Assembly: GCA_913009515.1 (NCBI GenBank) | Contig: CAJVYO010000001.1 | Coordinates: 1-35,403, forward strand | Reading direction: 5' to 3' | DNA from: an uncultured Methylococcaceae bacterium | GTDB lineage: Bacteria > Pseudomonadota > Gammaproteobacteria > Methylococcales > Methylomonadaceae | Length of the DNA: 35,403 bases | Shown: piece by piece, positions 1-7,961 of the stretch | Position numbering within the stretch: the stretch's first letter is position 1 | Layout of the letters: every line of letters starts with the position of its first letter | Position numbers and translations under genes: made by a program | Notes under the pieces: model-generated | What the model saw: only the letters and a program-made list of their open reading frames with translations | Told to the model about the DNA's origin: nothing | Databases searched by the model: none

Positions 1-157
1 GATTAAGAAAAAAGGCTACCCCTCTATTCAGAAAAAATTATGGGGCATTGCCCATTGATATTATTCGCAAATATATCGAACAACAGCGAACGCCTAAATA
101 GAACATTAAACTAACTGAACCACTTACATCCCCGCCCTGAACGACGGGGTTTTACGC
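1..157 (+). mobile_element. right end of an IS200/IS605-type element (partial)
   Basis: The first 101 bases hold the C-terminal codons of a transposase-like frame, followed at 130-149 by a short hairpin (CCCCG 130-134, CGGGG 145-149) and then TTTTACGC at 150-157. A GC-rich hairpin of this kind followed by TTTTACGC or TTTTGCGC is what I know from right ends of IS200/IS605 elements, which transpose as single strands and use subterminal hairpins instead of inverted repeats. The left end lies outside the window, so intactness cannot be judged. Confidence 0.55.
3..101 (+). CDS. IS200/IS605 TnpA-like transposase, C-terminal fragment
   Basis: An open frame enters from the left edge and ends at TAG 99-101, giving 32 residues that finish with ALPIDIIRKYIEQQRTPK. 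The pattern of a small hydrophobic stretch followed by a KYIEQQ helix is what I recall from the C-termini of Y1 (HUH) transposases of the IS200/IS605 family. The catalytic HUH motif and tyrosine would lie upstream, outside the window. The right-end-like hairpin 29 bases downstream supports the call. A chance open frame is possible given the short length. Confidence 0.5.
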   Translation, partial: LRKKATPLFRKNYGALPIDIIRKYIEQQRTPK

Positions 158-212
158 TACACTGGATAAACTCAATCTACTTAGAGATACATAGTTTTTA
201 AAAGTGCGATAT

Positions 213-240
213 TGGGGCGTAGGCTAAAGTCTACGCCCCA
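213..240. repeat. 10-bp perfect palindrome, terminator or REP-like
   Basis: TGGGGCGTAG (213-222) and CTACGCCCCA (231-240) form a perfect 10-bp stem with an 8-base loop. It lies 35 bases past the stop of the minus-strand biosynthetic operon, so it could stop that transcript, but no proper T-tract follows on the minus strand. Short GTAG...CTAC palindromes of this style are often dispersed intergenic repeats, so a REP-like element is equally likely. Confidence 0.5.
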
Positions 241-275
241 CACAAAAATACGATTTTCAATATGGATGGGGTTTA

Positions 276-1367
276 TTAATTTTTACGCGTTTTAAATCCC
301 GTTCCTGTGCCGATTAAAGCTGCGATAATATTTTTTTGCATTTCAGAAGAGCCTGAAAACAAGCGACTGGCCATTGCATCTTGCACCAATTCCAGCATTT
401 TATTTTCCTGCATTAATCCTTTAGCACCCAATATATGTACCGCATCAAGGCTGGACTGCAAAAAAGCCTCACTGGCAATCAATTTAGTTTGTGCACTGGC
501 TAAACTAATACGCTTTTCCGCATCTTTTAAGCGCACACATTCATTCACCCATAATAAACAAGTATCAAGACGACATTTCATATCTGCAATTTTATGGCTA
601 ATGGCTTGATTCGCACCTAAATGTTCACCTTGAATCATGCGCTGACGACTATACTGGATTACTTCTGCTAATTGCCATTGCATTATGCCAATAATACCCG
701 CAAAAATAAAAGCGCGTTCTAATTCTAAGGCATTTTGAATCATCATATTACCCGCGCCTGTTTTTCCTAACTGGCGATTTAAAGGAATATGACAATTCGT
801 TAAATGCACATCACCCATGGTCGCTGTTTTACAGCCGACCACTTCAGGGGAGTCTTTAAAGTCTGCGCCTATATCATCAGAACAAACCAAGAAAGCCGAT
901 AATTTACTATCTAATTGCGCATAAATGACCAATACATCCGCAATGGGCGTATTGGTAATAAATCGCTTATGGCCATTAAGTACAAAGCCCTCTTCTGTAA
1001 CAGTGGCGGTTGCTTGTAGCAGGGAAATATCCGAACCCGCTTGAGGCTCTGTAATGGCATGACCGCCAATCATTTCTCCCGAAATTAAGGCAGGCAACCA
1101 AGTGTTTTTTTGTTTTTCCGTGCCATACAGCATTAAAGGAAAGATACTTCCCCAAATATGCGCATTGATAGATAAAATCAGCCCCGTATCTTGGCACACT
1201 TTGCCCAGCTTTAAATGCGCCTCAACCAGTTCTTGAAAGCCATTACCTAAGCCACCTAACTCTTTTGGCACAGCCTGTTTGAATAAACCCTGTTGCCCAC
1301 AAAATTGCAGACGACTTTTAGAGGCTAAACGATTACCACTCTTGGGAAGTTGTGTTGCAAAATTCAT
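276..1367 (-). CDS. acyl-CoA dehydrogenase-fold oxidase, probable prolyl/aminoacyl-S-carrier-protein dehydrogenase
   Basis: This is a 363-residue flavoprotein of the acyl-CoA dehydrogenase fold. Visible motifs are the FAD-binding ITEPQAGSD (about 105-113), the GCKTATMGDVHLTNCHIP segment (178-195), and LELER with Glu217 in the position of the catalytic base of isovaleryl-CoA dehydrogenase and of the PltE/RedW/PigA group. Those enzymes oxidise L-prolyl-S-carrier protein to pyrrolyl-2-carboxyl-S-carrier protein. The neighbouring adenylating enzyme and carrier protein make the same role here the best inference. I chose ATG at 1367, whose A is shared with the TGA of the upstream ligase (TGATG), over a TTG one codon earlier. 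It is the last gene of a four-gene minus-strand operon. Length is near the family norm, slightly short at the N-terminus. A dehydrogenase for another aminoacyl or fatty acyl thioester cannot be excluded. Confidence 0.8.
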   Translation of the reverse strand: MNFATQLPKSGNRLASKSRLQFCGQQGLFKQAVPKELGGLGNGFQELVEAHLKLGKVCQDTGLILSINAHIWGSIFPLMLYGTEKQKNTWLPALISGEMIGGHAITEPQAGSDISLLQATATVTEEGFVLNGHKRFITNTPIADVLVIYAQLDSKLSAFLVCSDDIGADFKDSPEVVGCKTATMGDVHLTNCHIPLNRQLGKTGAGNMMIQNALELERAFIFAGIIGIMQWQLAEVIQYSRQRMIQGEHLGANQAISHKIADMKCRLDTCLLWVNECVRLKDAEKRISLASAQTKLIASEAFLQSSLDAVHILGAKGLMQENKMLELVQDAMASRLFSGSSEMQKNIIAALIGTGTGFKTRKN

Positions 1368-2800
1368 CAATGAAAAAGTCCTTCTATCGCTAAATAATCT
1401 ATTTTACCGTTAGATAAAGTCGGTAACGTATCCACGATGATAAATTTACACGGCTGCATATAACTTGGTAGCAATCCGCGTAACGGTTTTATCGCTACAG
1501 CTAAATTCACTCCGTTTTCTAAAACCAATACCGCCGCAGGTCTTTGCCCGCTGGTCTTATCTCTCATCCCTATCACAGCACAATAGGCTATACCTTCCAA
1601 CTGAGAAATTCGTTGTTCAATTTCAGCAGGTTCAACACGATAGCCCGAACATTTCAGCATACGATCTAAACGGCCGTGATAACAATACTCGCCCCTGCTA
1701 TTTAAAGAGACTTTATCGCCTGTCGGATAAGGAGAACTGGCTAACGCAGATAATTTCCCATTTTGCCAATAGCCTGAAAAATTATTGAGACTTTGTACCT
1801 TTAACTCACTTGTTTCATTGTCCACATCTAATACGGCATCACCAGCCGCTTTGCCAATAGGAATAGACTCTCCTAGTTTTAATCGAGCGCGGTCTACCTT
1901 CCAATAACAACACACATTGGTTTCTGTGGGGCCATATAAATTATATAAATTCACCTCAGGTAATAAATTGCTCAAGGTGATTAAATGTTCCATTGGAAAC
2001 ACCTCGCCTGCAAATAAAATACGTTTTAACGCGCTTAAATCTGTTGTTTCTACCGCCCCTTTTAAAGCGATAAAACTTAATAAAGAAGGCACGGTATACC
2101 AACAACTGATTTTTTTCTCACTCAGCCATGCAGTTAATTTACTGGGTGCAAAACTAAGTTTATCAGGTATAAAATGCACACTTGCCCCGATAGAAAGGCT
2201 GCTAAATAAATCAAAAATAGATAAGTCAAAATGAAATGGCGCGAGACTGGCAATACAATCCGTATTATTTAAGCTAAACGTCTGGGTCGCCCAAGCAGAA
2301 AAATTAAATAAAGCCTGATGACTCAGAGCAACCCCTTTCGGCGTTCCAGTGGAGCCTGAAGTATATAAAATAGCCGCAATCTGCGTTTTTTCCAGCTCTA
2401 CAGGCATAAACGCCTTTTTATTCTGCTGAAAAATCTCATTAATATCCAACCATTTTTCAGACTGTTCTAGCCATTCGGGTGCTTTGCCTGAACCTATAAT
2501 ATAGCGGGCTTGAGCATCTTCAATAATAAAATTTAAACGCACCGCTGGATTTTTAATATCCAGCGGCACATAGATAGCCCCTGCACTCAGCACTCCATAA
2601 ATACACGCCGCAGAATCAATACCACGATCCAATGCTATCGCAATACACGAGCCTGCTATTAATTTTTTCTGGAGAAATAAACCAAGCGTCTCGACTCGAT
2701 GTTTAAAATCCACATAAGAAATGGCCGTTTCATTTTCACTGAATGCCAGTGCATCAGGCGTATCACTGCATTGCTTAAAAAATGGCTGAACAATATTCAT
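1367..2800 (-). CDS. amino-acid adenylating enzyme, probable L-prolyl-AMP ligase
   Basis: A free-standing adenylation domain of 477 residues. Motifs in order: A3 LYTSGSTGTPKGV (145-157), A4 APFHFDLSIFDLF (187-199), A5 NLYGPTETNVCCYW (287-300), A8-like GRLDRMLKCSGYRVEPAEIE, and A10-like SNGKID close to the C-terminus with the catalytic Lys. The A5 form YGPTETNVC and the HFDLSIFD form of A4 are what I associate with PltF/RedM/PigI-type L-prolyl-AMP ligases and their DltA-like relatives, so proline is the favoured substrate. It would load the carrier protein encoded at 4124-4357. It sits between the condensation-fold gene (1-base gap) and the dehydrogenase gene (1-base overlap), so all are probably translated from one mRNA. 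Substrate choice is inferred from motif resemblance and context, not from a computed specificity code. Confidence 0.8.
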   Translation of the reverse strand: MNIVQPFFKQCSDTPDALAFSENETAISYVDFKHRVETLGLFLQKKLIAGSCIAIALDRGIDSAACIYGVLSAGAIYVPLDIKNPAVRLNFIIEDAQARYIIGSGKAPEWLEQSEKWLDINEIFQQNKKAFMPVELEKTQIAAILYTSGSTGTPKGVALSHQALFNFSAWATQTFSLNNTDCIASLAPFHFDLSIFDLFSSLSIGASVHFIPDKLSFAPSKLTAWLSEKKISCWYTVPSLLSFIALKGAVETTDLSALKRILFAGEVFPMEHLITLSNLLPEVNLYNLYGPTETNVCCYWKVDRARLKLGESIPIGKAAGDAVLDVDNETSELKVQSLNNFSGYWQNGKLSALASSPYPTGDKVSLNSRGEYCYHGRLDRMLKCSGYRVEPAEIEQRISQLEGIAYCAVIGMRDKTSGQRPAAVLVLENGVNLAVAIKPLRGLLPSYMQPCKFIIVDTLPTLSNGKIDYLAIEGLFH

Positions 2801-2801
2801 C

Positions 2802-4124
2802 TTATTCCATCAATAATTCATCTAACATCAAATCATGCAGCTGCTCAATCCATTGCATTTCAAATAATGGCTCAACAAAATTATAACTAAAGCTTAATTT
2901 TTGATTAAATTGGCAACTTAAAAAAGCAAGAGCTGGCGGGCTGGTCACTTGGCATAAGTGTAGAATATCTGCGATTTCACTGTCAAAAAAAGACATCTCA
3001 GAAACATCCGTACGGCCAATATCAGAAAACCAAAAAGAACTGCGCTCGCCTCCTGTTCCATACGCTTTACGCAATTGTTCGCCATGTTTTGCTAACGATA
3101 ACCAACTGGCTGCCCACATAACGGGTAAAAAAGCATAATCTAATTTTTCACGAATAACCTGCGTATGTTGTTGCTTTAGATGCTGAAATAAAGCCTCACG
3201 ATTATCCAATATCGATTTAGGGGCTTGAGCAAATAAAGCGCCGACATGATTACCTAATACCGGGCTAAGCGCTTTATTTTTGCGTAAATTAAACGCATAC
3301 GGCGCACAATACGCCTCACCTGCTTGCTCAGGATTCATACGATACAGCGCGCGCATAAAACAACCAATATAATATAAACTGGTTCCTGTTAAACCTACTT
3401 GCTGACGCGCCAACTTATTAACTCGTTGCGTTTGTTCTAAAGTTAGGCTGTAAGTTTGATAATTTAAACGCTCAGGGGTCTGTTGCGTATCTGCATGAAT
3501 CACACTGGGCAATGTATCTAAGCTAGTAATATAGCGTTTAGCCTTAAAAAAAAGAGCTATTTTTTGCCACCATTTATACTTCGCTAACTGTCGGTTAACC
3601 AACGAATCCAATTTAGGAAAATCGAACTTTTCACGCTGCTGTTCCGATTCAGTACACAGGTATTTTAAAATTAAATCCGCACTGCGCGCATCACAAAAAG
3701 GATGTATCCAGCGTAATAGAAAAACAGATTTATGTTCGCTGCTAATTAAATGAAAACTAATCGGTAAAATTGCTTCTCTATCATGCTTTTCATTAATTAA
3801 ATCTAATAGTACCGTCTTATGAAAATCAGCAGTATCATTTTTTTTCGCGGCATAATGCTTAAATAAATTTGGTGATTCCGCTCGTTCATACCAGAAAAAA
3901 CGCTTACCTTTCTGCTGTAAACTGGCATAAGCCAATGGAAACTTAAGCCCAAATTCATTAATACGCTGTTGCAAAACCTCTAAATCAGGTTGCTTTGATA
4001 GCTCCAAAGCAAAGCCACACAAACTACCCGGCATATTTTCTTGGCGAATTTCTTCATCCATTGCCAAGGTAAAATAATCAGCAGGGTTTAAACCTTGTAC
4101 TATTTTTTGTTGAGAATCACTCAT
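2802..4124 (-). CDS. condensation-superfamily acyltransferase-like protein
   Basis: A 440-residue protein that I place in the CoA-dependent acyltransferase superfamily (NRPS condensation domains, WS/DGAT, alcohol acyltransferases). The active-site motif HHxxxDG appears as IHPFCDA (140-146): the second His (141) and the Asp (145) are kept, the first His is Ile and the Gly is Ala. A late TGGERSSFWFSDIGRTD stretch resembles the conserved sheet near the C-terminal half of these folds. There is no signal peptide or membrane segment. It lies between carrier protein and ligase genes with 1-base overlap and 1-base gap. The inferred role is transfer of the carrier-bound acyl group, perhaps pyrrolyl, onto an amine, alcohol or second carrier protein. 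Overall family assignment rests on motif and size; the acceptor is unknown. Confidence 0.6.
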   Translation of the reverse strand: MSDSQQKIVQGLNPADYFTLAMDEEIRQENMPGSLCGFALELSKQPDLEVLQQRINEFGLKFPLAYASLQQKGKRFFWYERAESPNLFKHYAAKKNDTADFHKTVLLDLINEKHDREAILPISFHLISSEHKSVFLLRWIHPFCDARSADLILKYLCTESEQQREKFDFPKLDSLVNRQLAKYKWWQKIALFFKAKRYITSLDTLPSVIHADTQQTPERLNYQTYSLTLEQTQRVNKLARQQVGLTGTSLYYIGCFMRALYRMNPEQAGEAYCAPYAFNLRKNKALSPVLGNHVGALFAQAPKSILDNREALFQHLKQQHTQVIREKLDYAFLPVMWAASWLSLAKHGEQLRKAYGTGGERSSFWFSDIGRTDVSEMSFFDSEIADILHLCQVTSPPALAFLSCQFNQKLSFSYNFVEPLFEMQWIEQLHDLMLDELLME

Positions 4125-4357
4125 TACTTATGCTGTAAAATCCATTGCTCTAAGGTATTAAACGACCTAACATTATCTGGGTCAATTTCTGAATCTGGCA
4201 AAGTAACAGTAAACTGTTCTTCAACAAACATAATTAATCGCATAATGCCCATGCTATCTAAGCCTGCCTCTAGCAAATCATCATCATCGGAAAATTTTTC
4301 TGGCTCAGCAACAAAAATAAGGTCTTCAAAGATAAACTCTCGAATTTTTTCTTTCAT
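4124..4357 (-). CDS. peptidyl/acyl carrier protein for the adenylating enzyme
   Basis: A 77-residue four-helix carrier protein with the phosphopantetheine site at Ser35 in EAGLDSMGIM (30-39). The DSMG form with a preceding acidic DDDDLLEAG loop resembles PltL/RedO-type and DltC-type carriers rather than fatty-acid AcpP (DSLD). It is the first gene of the minus-strand operon, and its stop overlaps the next start by one base. It probably carries the aminoacyl group installed by the ligase and oxidised by the dehydrogenase-fold protein. No good Shine-Dalgarno sequence is visible before the start; the upstream bases are AT-rich. It would need activation by a phosphopantetheinyl transferase encoded elsewhere. 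Confidence 0.85.
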   Translation of the reverse strand: MKEKIREFIFEDLIFVAEPEKFSDDDDLLEAGLDSMGIMRLIMFVEEQFTVTLPDSEIDPDNVRSFNTLEQWILQHK

Positions 4358-4412
4358 TTTTATTTATATCGTTTATGGTTTCATACAGTGCTTTTCCAAA
4401 ACACATTATTTA

Positions 4413-4435
4413 TTCACTTCAATAAACGCAGTGAA
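4413..4435. promoter_or_regulatory. inverted repeat TTCACT-N11-AGTGAA between divergent operons
   Basis: TTCACT (4413-4418) and AGTGAA (4430-4435) face each other across 11 bases in the 104-base space between the divergent carrier-protein operon and the permease-led operon. Position and symmetry suit an operator for a dimeric regulator acting on both directions. No regulator gene is found nearby, and six-base arms can occur by chance. Confidence 0.3.
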
Positions 4436-4461
4436 CATCCCTACATTTTAGAATCAGTATA

Positions 4462-5436
4462 TTGTCTATTAAATTGCCTAAAAATTCTTACCCTAAAATA
4501 AACATAGCCCTTATTATCATCGTTTGGAGCTTGCTTTATCTATATAGTTACCCGATGCACTGGGAGGCTATTCAACAATACTGGCCAATCTCTATCACCA
4601 TGATGTTTGGCTCTATCATTGCTGGTGCAACAAGTGAGGGTGGGGGTGCAATTGCTTTTCCAATATTCACTAAAGTATTACAAATTCCACCTCAAGATGC
4701 AAAAGTTTTTTCACTTGCTATCCAAAGTTTAGGTATGTCTGCGGCAACGCTCACCATTTTAAGTATGAAAATTCCAGTGCTATGGTCAGCTATTTTCTGG
4801 ACAAGTATTGGCGGTATTTTAGGTTTATCCATCGGACTTCATATTGCCCACTTTATTTCGCCCGAATTTATTAGGATGCTATTTACTATGATGGCCATTA
4901 GTCTAGCGATAAACTTAGCTTTTTTACAAGCCGATTTTCAGAAAAATTACCATACAATCACTAATATCACAGCTAAAGAGGCAAGCATTTTTATAGTCAC
5001 CGGAATAACGGGCGGTTTATTATCAGGATTGGTTGGCAGTGGTATTGATATGGTCTGTTTTACTGTATTAGTGCTACTCTTTAGAATAAATGTAACCATT
5101 GCAACACCCACTTCTGTTGTTTTGATGGCTATTCATTCATTTTTCGGTATATTAATACAAGTTTTTACGTTAGAAGGCATCAATTCTCAAGTACAAGACT
5201 ATTGGTTCGCAGCGGCACCCATCGTTATAATAGGCGCACCTTTAGGTGCTTTTTTATGCACAAAGATGAAAAATCAGCATATCCGCTATTTATTGATAAG
5301 CCTTATTAGCCTTGAACTATGTAGTTCTTTATGGCTACTAAAATTTAATATAACTTTAATTATCTTTAGTAGTGCCTTACTTATCTTTTTTTCAAGCCTT
5401 ATGCTCTATATGCACAAATCAAATGCTTATGTTTAA
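4462..5436 (+). CDS. TauE/SafE-family (COG0730) membrane permease
   Basis: A 324-residue polytopic membrane protein. Hydrophobic segments run through the protein, with small-residue-rich turns such as GAIAFPIFTKVLQIPP and GLLSGLVGSGIDMVCF typical of the duplicated TauE/SafE fold. Family members export sulfite, sulfonates or other organic anions; the substrate here cannot be read from sequence. The start taken is TTG 4462, because an in-frame ATG comes only at residue 32, after the first hydrophobic segment. It leads the plus-strand biosynthetic operon and overlaps the next gene slightly, so it may supply a precursor or export a small by-product, but it could also be an unrelated passenger. 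Confidence is high in the fold and low in the role. Confidence 0.8.
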   Translation: MSIKLPKNSYPKINIALIIIVWSLLYLYSYPMHWEAIQQYWPISITMMFGSIIAGATSEGGGAIAFPIFTKVLQIPPQDAKVFSLAIQSLGMSAATLTILSMKIPVLWSAIFWTSIGGILGLSIGLHIAHFISPEFIRMLFTMMAISLAINLAFLQADFQKNYHTITNITAKEASIFIVTGITGGLLSGLVGSGIDMVCFTVLVLLFRINVTIATPTSVVLMAIHSFFGILIQVFTLEGINSQVQDYWFAAAPIVIIGAPLGAFLCTKMKNQHIRYLLISLISLELCSSLWLLKFNITLIIFSSALLIFFSSLMLYMHKSNAYV

Positions 5437-6211
5437 AACTATAATCAAAGAAATTATTGAATGGATTTTATTAATTTTTGGCTTTCTTTATTGGATAGTC
5501 TTTGGCTTTAGCATCAGCTTAGTTTCTAGGGTGCTCTATGTTATTTTACCCCCCAAAAAAGGGATATTATGGGGGCAATATCTTTTGCAAAAAATGTTTG
5601 TGGTTTTTATTGGCTACTTAAAAATAACTCATTTATTGCAGTTAGAAGATAAACAGCTTTCTATCCTAGCGAAACAAAAAGGCGCGGCCATTATTGCTCC
5701 AAATCATACGGCTTTATGGGATGCTATTTTTATAGCGCATAGAATCCCCGATATTCTTTGCATTATGAAAGGCTCTATTTTAAAAAATCCCATATTAGGA
5801 GGGGGCGCGCGTTTAGCAGGCTATATCCCTAATAATTCGACCAGCCAGATGTTGAAATTAGCCATCTCACGTTTACAAGCACAAGATAGACTGCTTATTT
5901 TTCCTGAAGGCACCCGTACAAAAACAGAGGCTCAATGGCTCAACCCCTTAAAGGGTGGAACAGCACTTTTAGCTAAACACAGCGGCGCACCGGTTATTCC
6001 TATTTTTATTAGAAGCAATACCCGTTTTTTCGAAAAAGGCTGGCCACTTTATAAAAAACCTAAATTCCCATTAAAAATATCGATTCACGTTGCTGAACCC
6101 GTATGGATAGAAAAAAATGAAAGCTCTCAAGCTTTTACCCAGCGACTTGAACAGCTATATTTAAAAGAATTATCCTCTCCTCACCGTTTACAAAGAATTC
6201 CCTATGAATAG
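5429..6211 (+). CDS. PlsC-like lysophospholipid/ACP acyltransferase (ApeD-like)
   Basis: A 260-residue 1-acylglycerol-3-phosphate acyltransferase-fold protein. The HX4D motif is NHTALWD (His93, Asp98) and the second motif is FPEGTR (158-163), followed by VIPIFIRS. The N-terminal 40 residues hold one or two membrane segments. Acyltransferases of this group are a standing part of aryl polyene loci, where they are thought to attach the finished acyl chain to a lipid or sugar headgroup. I chose ATG 5429, overlapping the permease gene by 8 bases; ATG 5423 gives two more residues and is equally possible. Its 3' end overlaps the glycosyltransferase gene by 8 bases, indicating translational coupling. 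Confidence 0.85.
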   Translation: MFKTIIKEIIEWILLIFGFLYWIVFGFSISLVSRVLYVILPPKKGILWGQYLLQKMFVVFIGYLKITHLLQLEDKQLSILAKQKGAAIIAPNHTALWDAIFIAHRIPDILCIMKGSILKNPILGGGARLAGYIPNNSTSQMLKLAISRLQAQDRLLIFPEGTRTKTEAQWLNPLKGGTALLAKHSGAPVIPIFIRSNTRFFEKGWPLYKKPKFPLKISIHVAEPVWIEKNESSQAFTQRLEQLYLKELSSPHRLQRIPYE

Positions 6212-6971
6212 TGTATCCAGCTCGCATTTTGTGATGATTCCCAGCTATAACACGGGGAGATTATTGCCAATTACGGTAGAAGAGGCTTTAAACGAATGGT
6301 TACCTGTCTGGGTTATTATTGACGGCAGTGATGATAATAGTGAACAATTATTAAAACCTTTGCAAGCCAAGCATCCAGAAACGCTGAAAATCATTAAGCT
6401 GGCTAATAATATCGGCAAAGGTGCGGCTATTTTGCACGGTCTAACGCAGGCGAGAGCACATAACTATACACACGTACTCACGCTGGATGCAGATCATCAA
6501 CATCCTGCCAATTACATTAGCAAATTTATGGCTTTATCGCTTAAAAATCCCAGCAGTATGATTTTAGGGATGCCTGAATTTGATGCTTCTGCACCGATGT
6601 TACGTGTTAAAGGGCGGAAAATATCCAATTGGTGGGCTAATTTAGAAACATTAGGCTGGGGTATCAAAGATTCTTTGTTTGGAATGCGCGTCTATCCCAT
6701 TGAAGATTTAATGACTGTTATGCAATCGACAAGCTGGGCAAGACGTTTTGATTTTGAACCTGAAGTAGCAGTACGCTTGGCTTGGCTTGGTGTTTCTGTG
6801 CTTAATATTTCTACCCCTGTGCGTTATATTCTCAAGGAAGACGGCGGCATTAGCCAGTTCAAATATGGGCGAGATAACTTATTATTAACAGGGATGCACA
6901 TACGCTTATTTAGTGAGTTTTTATTACGCTTACCTGTGCTGATATATAAAAAATATAGCCCTACTCGCTAA
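6204..6971 (+). CDS. family 2 glycosyltransferase
   Basis: A 255-residue GT-A-fold glycosyltransferase. It begins with MIPSYNTGRLL, contains IIDGSDDNS (about 38-46) and the nucleotide-sugar/metal site LTLDADHQHP (about 92-101), as in GT2 enzymes related to dolichol-phosphate mannosyltransferase. No clear membrane segments are seen except a weakly hydrophobic C-terminus. Aryl polyene clusters encode GT2 enzymes, sometimes fused to an acyltransferase; here the acyltransferase is the separate upstream gene, overlapping by 8 bases. The likely role is to build or modify the sugar-containing anchor of the product. The sugar donor is not deducible. Confidence 0.8.
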   Translation: MNSVSSSHFVMIPSYNTGRLLPITVEEALNEWLPVWVIIDGSDDNSEQLLKPLQAKHPETLKIIKLANNIGKGAAILHGLTQARAHNYTHVLTLDADHQHPANYISKFMALSLKNPSSMILGMPEFDASAPMLRVKGRKISNWWANLETLGWGIKDSLFGMRVYPIEDLMTVMQSTSWARRFDFEPEVAVRLAWLGVSVLNISTPVRYILKEDGGISQFKYGRDNLLLTGMHIRLFSEFLLRLPVLIYKKYSPTR

Positions 6972-7045
6972 AAATAAGGCTGGTAAAAAAATTAAGGTAA
7001 AATAGCTTTTTATTTCTCTCCCTTTAAAATTTAGGATAATAAACT

Positions 7046-7309
7046 ATGTCAGACGCATTAATAGCGGAATTAAAAACATTAATTATTGAAGGCTTGCATT
7101 TAGAAGATATTACTACTGAAGAAATTATGCCCGATGAACCTTTATTTGGTGAAGGCTTGGGTTTAGATTCTATTGATGCTTTAGAAATTGCCGTGTTATT
7201 AGATCGTCAATATGGCGTTAAAATTACGTCTGAAGATGAGCGTAATCAAGAAATATTTGCCTCGTTAAATTCTTTAGCTCAGTTTATTGCTGAAAACAAA
7301 ACTAAATAA
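7046..7309 (+). CDS. acyl carrier protein (ApeE/ApeF-like)
   Basis: An 87-residue ACP with the 4'-phosphopantetheine Ser42 in GEGLGLDSIDALEIA (35-49). The GLGLDSIDALE form is the one seen in ACPs of aryl polyene and xanthomonadin clusters and differs clearly from the DSMG carrier of the divergent operon. An AGGA ribosome site stands at about 7031-7035, ten bases before ATG. It follows a 74-base gap after the glycosyltransferase, the largest gap before the lipoprotein gene in this operon, so an internal promoter is possible. It probably carries the chain extended by the ketosynthase at 10939-12147. Confidence 0.9.
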   Translation: MSDALIAELKTLIIEGLHLEDITTEEIMPDEPLFGEGLGLDSIDALEIAVLLDRQYGVKITSEDERNQEIFASLNSLAQFIAENKTK

Positions 7310-7315
7310 CCGGTT

Positions 7316-7954
7316 ATGCAAGCCATTCTTCGTAGCATTTTCATAACATGTCTATTTTTAGGCTATCCTTACTTAGTTTATCTCGGTGTAAAACAAGGAA
7401 TAGTCTGGTTTGCACCCCTTGTTATTGCCAGTATTTATTTATATCAAGCCATTCGAGCTAAAAATCAAAAAATAAAACAACAAAAATGGGCTATCGTGTG
7501 TGTGTTATTTCTTGGAACTATTTTCTTTCAAGAAGTCATCGCTAAATTTATGCCGATTTTCATACAATTAAGTTTACTACTATTTTTTGGCAAAACCTTA
7601 TTTAAAGGCCCGCCTTTAATTGAGCGTTTTGTACGCTTTGAGTTTCCAGAAATTCCCCCTGTCATTCAAGAATATTGCCGCTATTTAACCATTATGTGGA
7701 CCAGTTTTTTTGCCTTTAATATTATCGCGTGCATTGTACTCGCTTTATTTGCCCCTATTGAATGGTGGGCTATTTATACCGGCGTAATGATTTTCATGCT
7801 CTCTGGGGTATTGATGGTCGCTGAATATATTTGGCGACATTTTTACTTTCGCCGCATCGACTTACCGCATAAAGAAATTCCCAGTGTCAGGGATTCCATT
7901 AGAAATATGATTATTAATGGCAAAACCATTTGGTTTGATGTGCAAGAAAGCTAA
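7316..7954 (+). CDS. COG4648-like integral membrane protein (ApeG-like)
   Basis: A 212-residue membrane protein with about six hydrophobic segments. The charged motif GPPLIERFVRFEFPEIPP near residues 98-115 and the EYIWRHFYFRRID stretch near the C-terminus fit the COG4648 proteins that sit beside the ACP genes of aryl polyene loci. No enzymatic motif is visible; its biochemical function is not established to my knowledge. It starts 6 bases after the ACP stop, and its own stop is 7 bases before the LolA-like start, so it is firmly within the operon. Confidence 0.7.
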   Translation: MQAILRSIFITCLFLGYPYLVYLGVKQGIVWFAPLVIASIYLYQAIRAKNQKIKQQKWAIVCVLFLGTIFFQEVIAKFMPIFIQLSLLLFFGKTLFKGPPLIERFVRFEFPEIPPVIQEYCRYLTIMWTSFFAFNIIACIVLALFAPIEWWAIYTGVMIFMLSGVLMVAEYIWRHFYFRRIDLPHKEIPSVRDSIRNMIINGKTIWFDVQES

Positions 7955-7961
7955 TTTCCCT

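Noticed and set aside
307..609. Open frame on the plus strand inside the dehydrogenase gene
   Set aside because: Runs antisense to a gene with clear family motifs; no motif or ribosome site of its own.
4124..4357. D-alanine carrier protein DltC of a dlt operon
   Set aside because: No DltB or DltD homologue is present, and the neighbouring dehydrogenase-fold enzyme fits pyrrole formation better.
5372..5428. Longer N-terminus for the PlsC-like protein
   Set aside because: It lies wholly inside the permease gene; starts at 5423 or 5429 give a normal N-terminus.
7917..7961. Earlier start for the LolA-like protein
   Set aside because: Would put 15 residues before a regular signal peptide and overlap the preceding gene by 38 bases.
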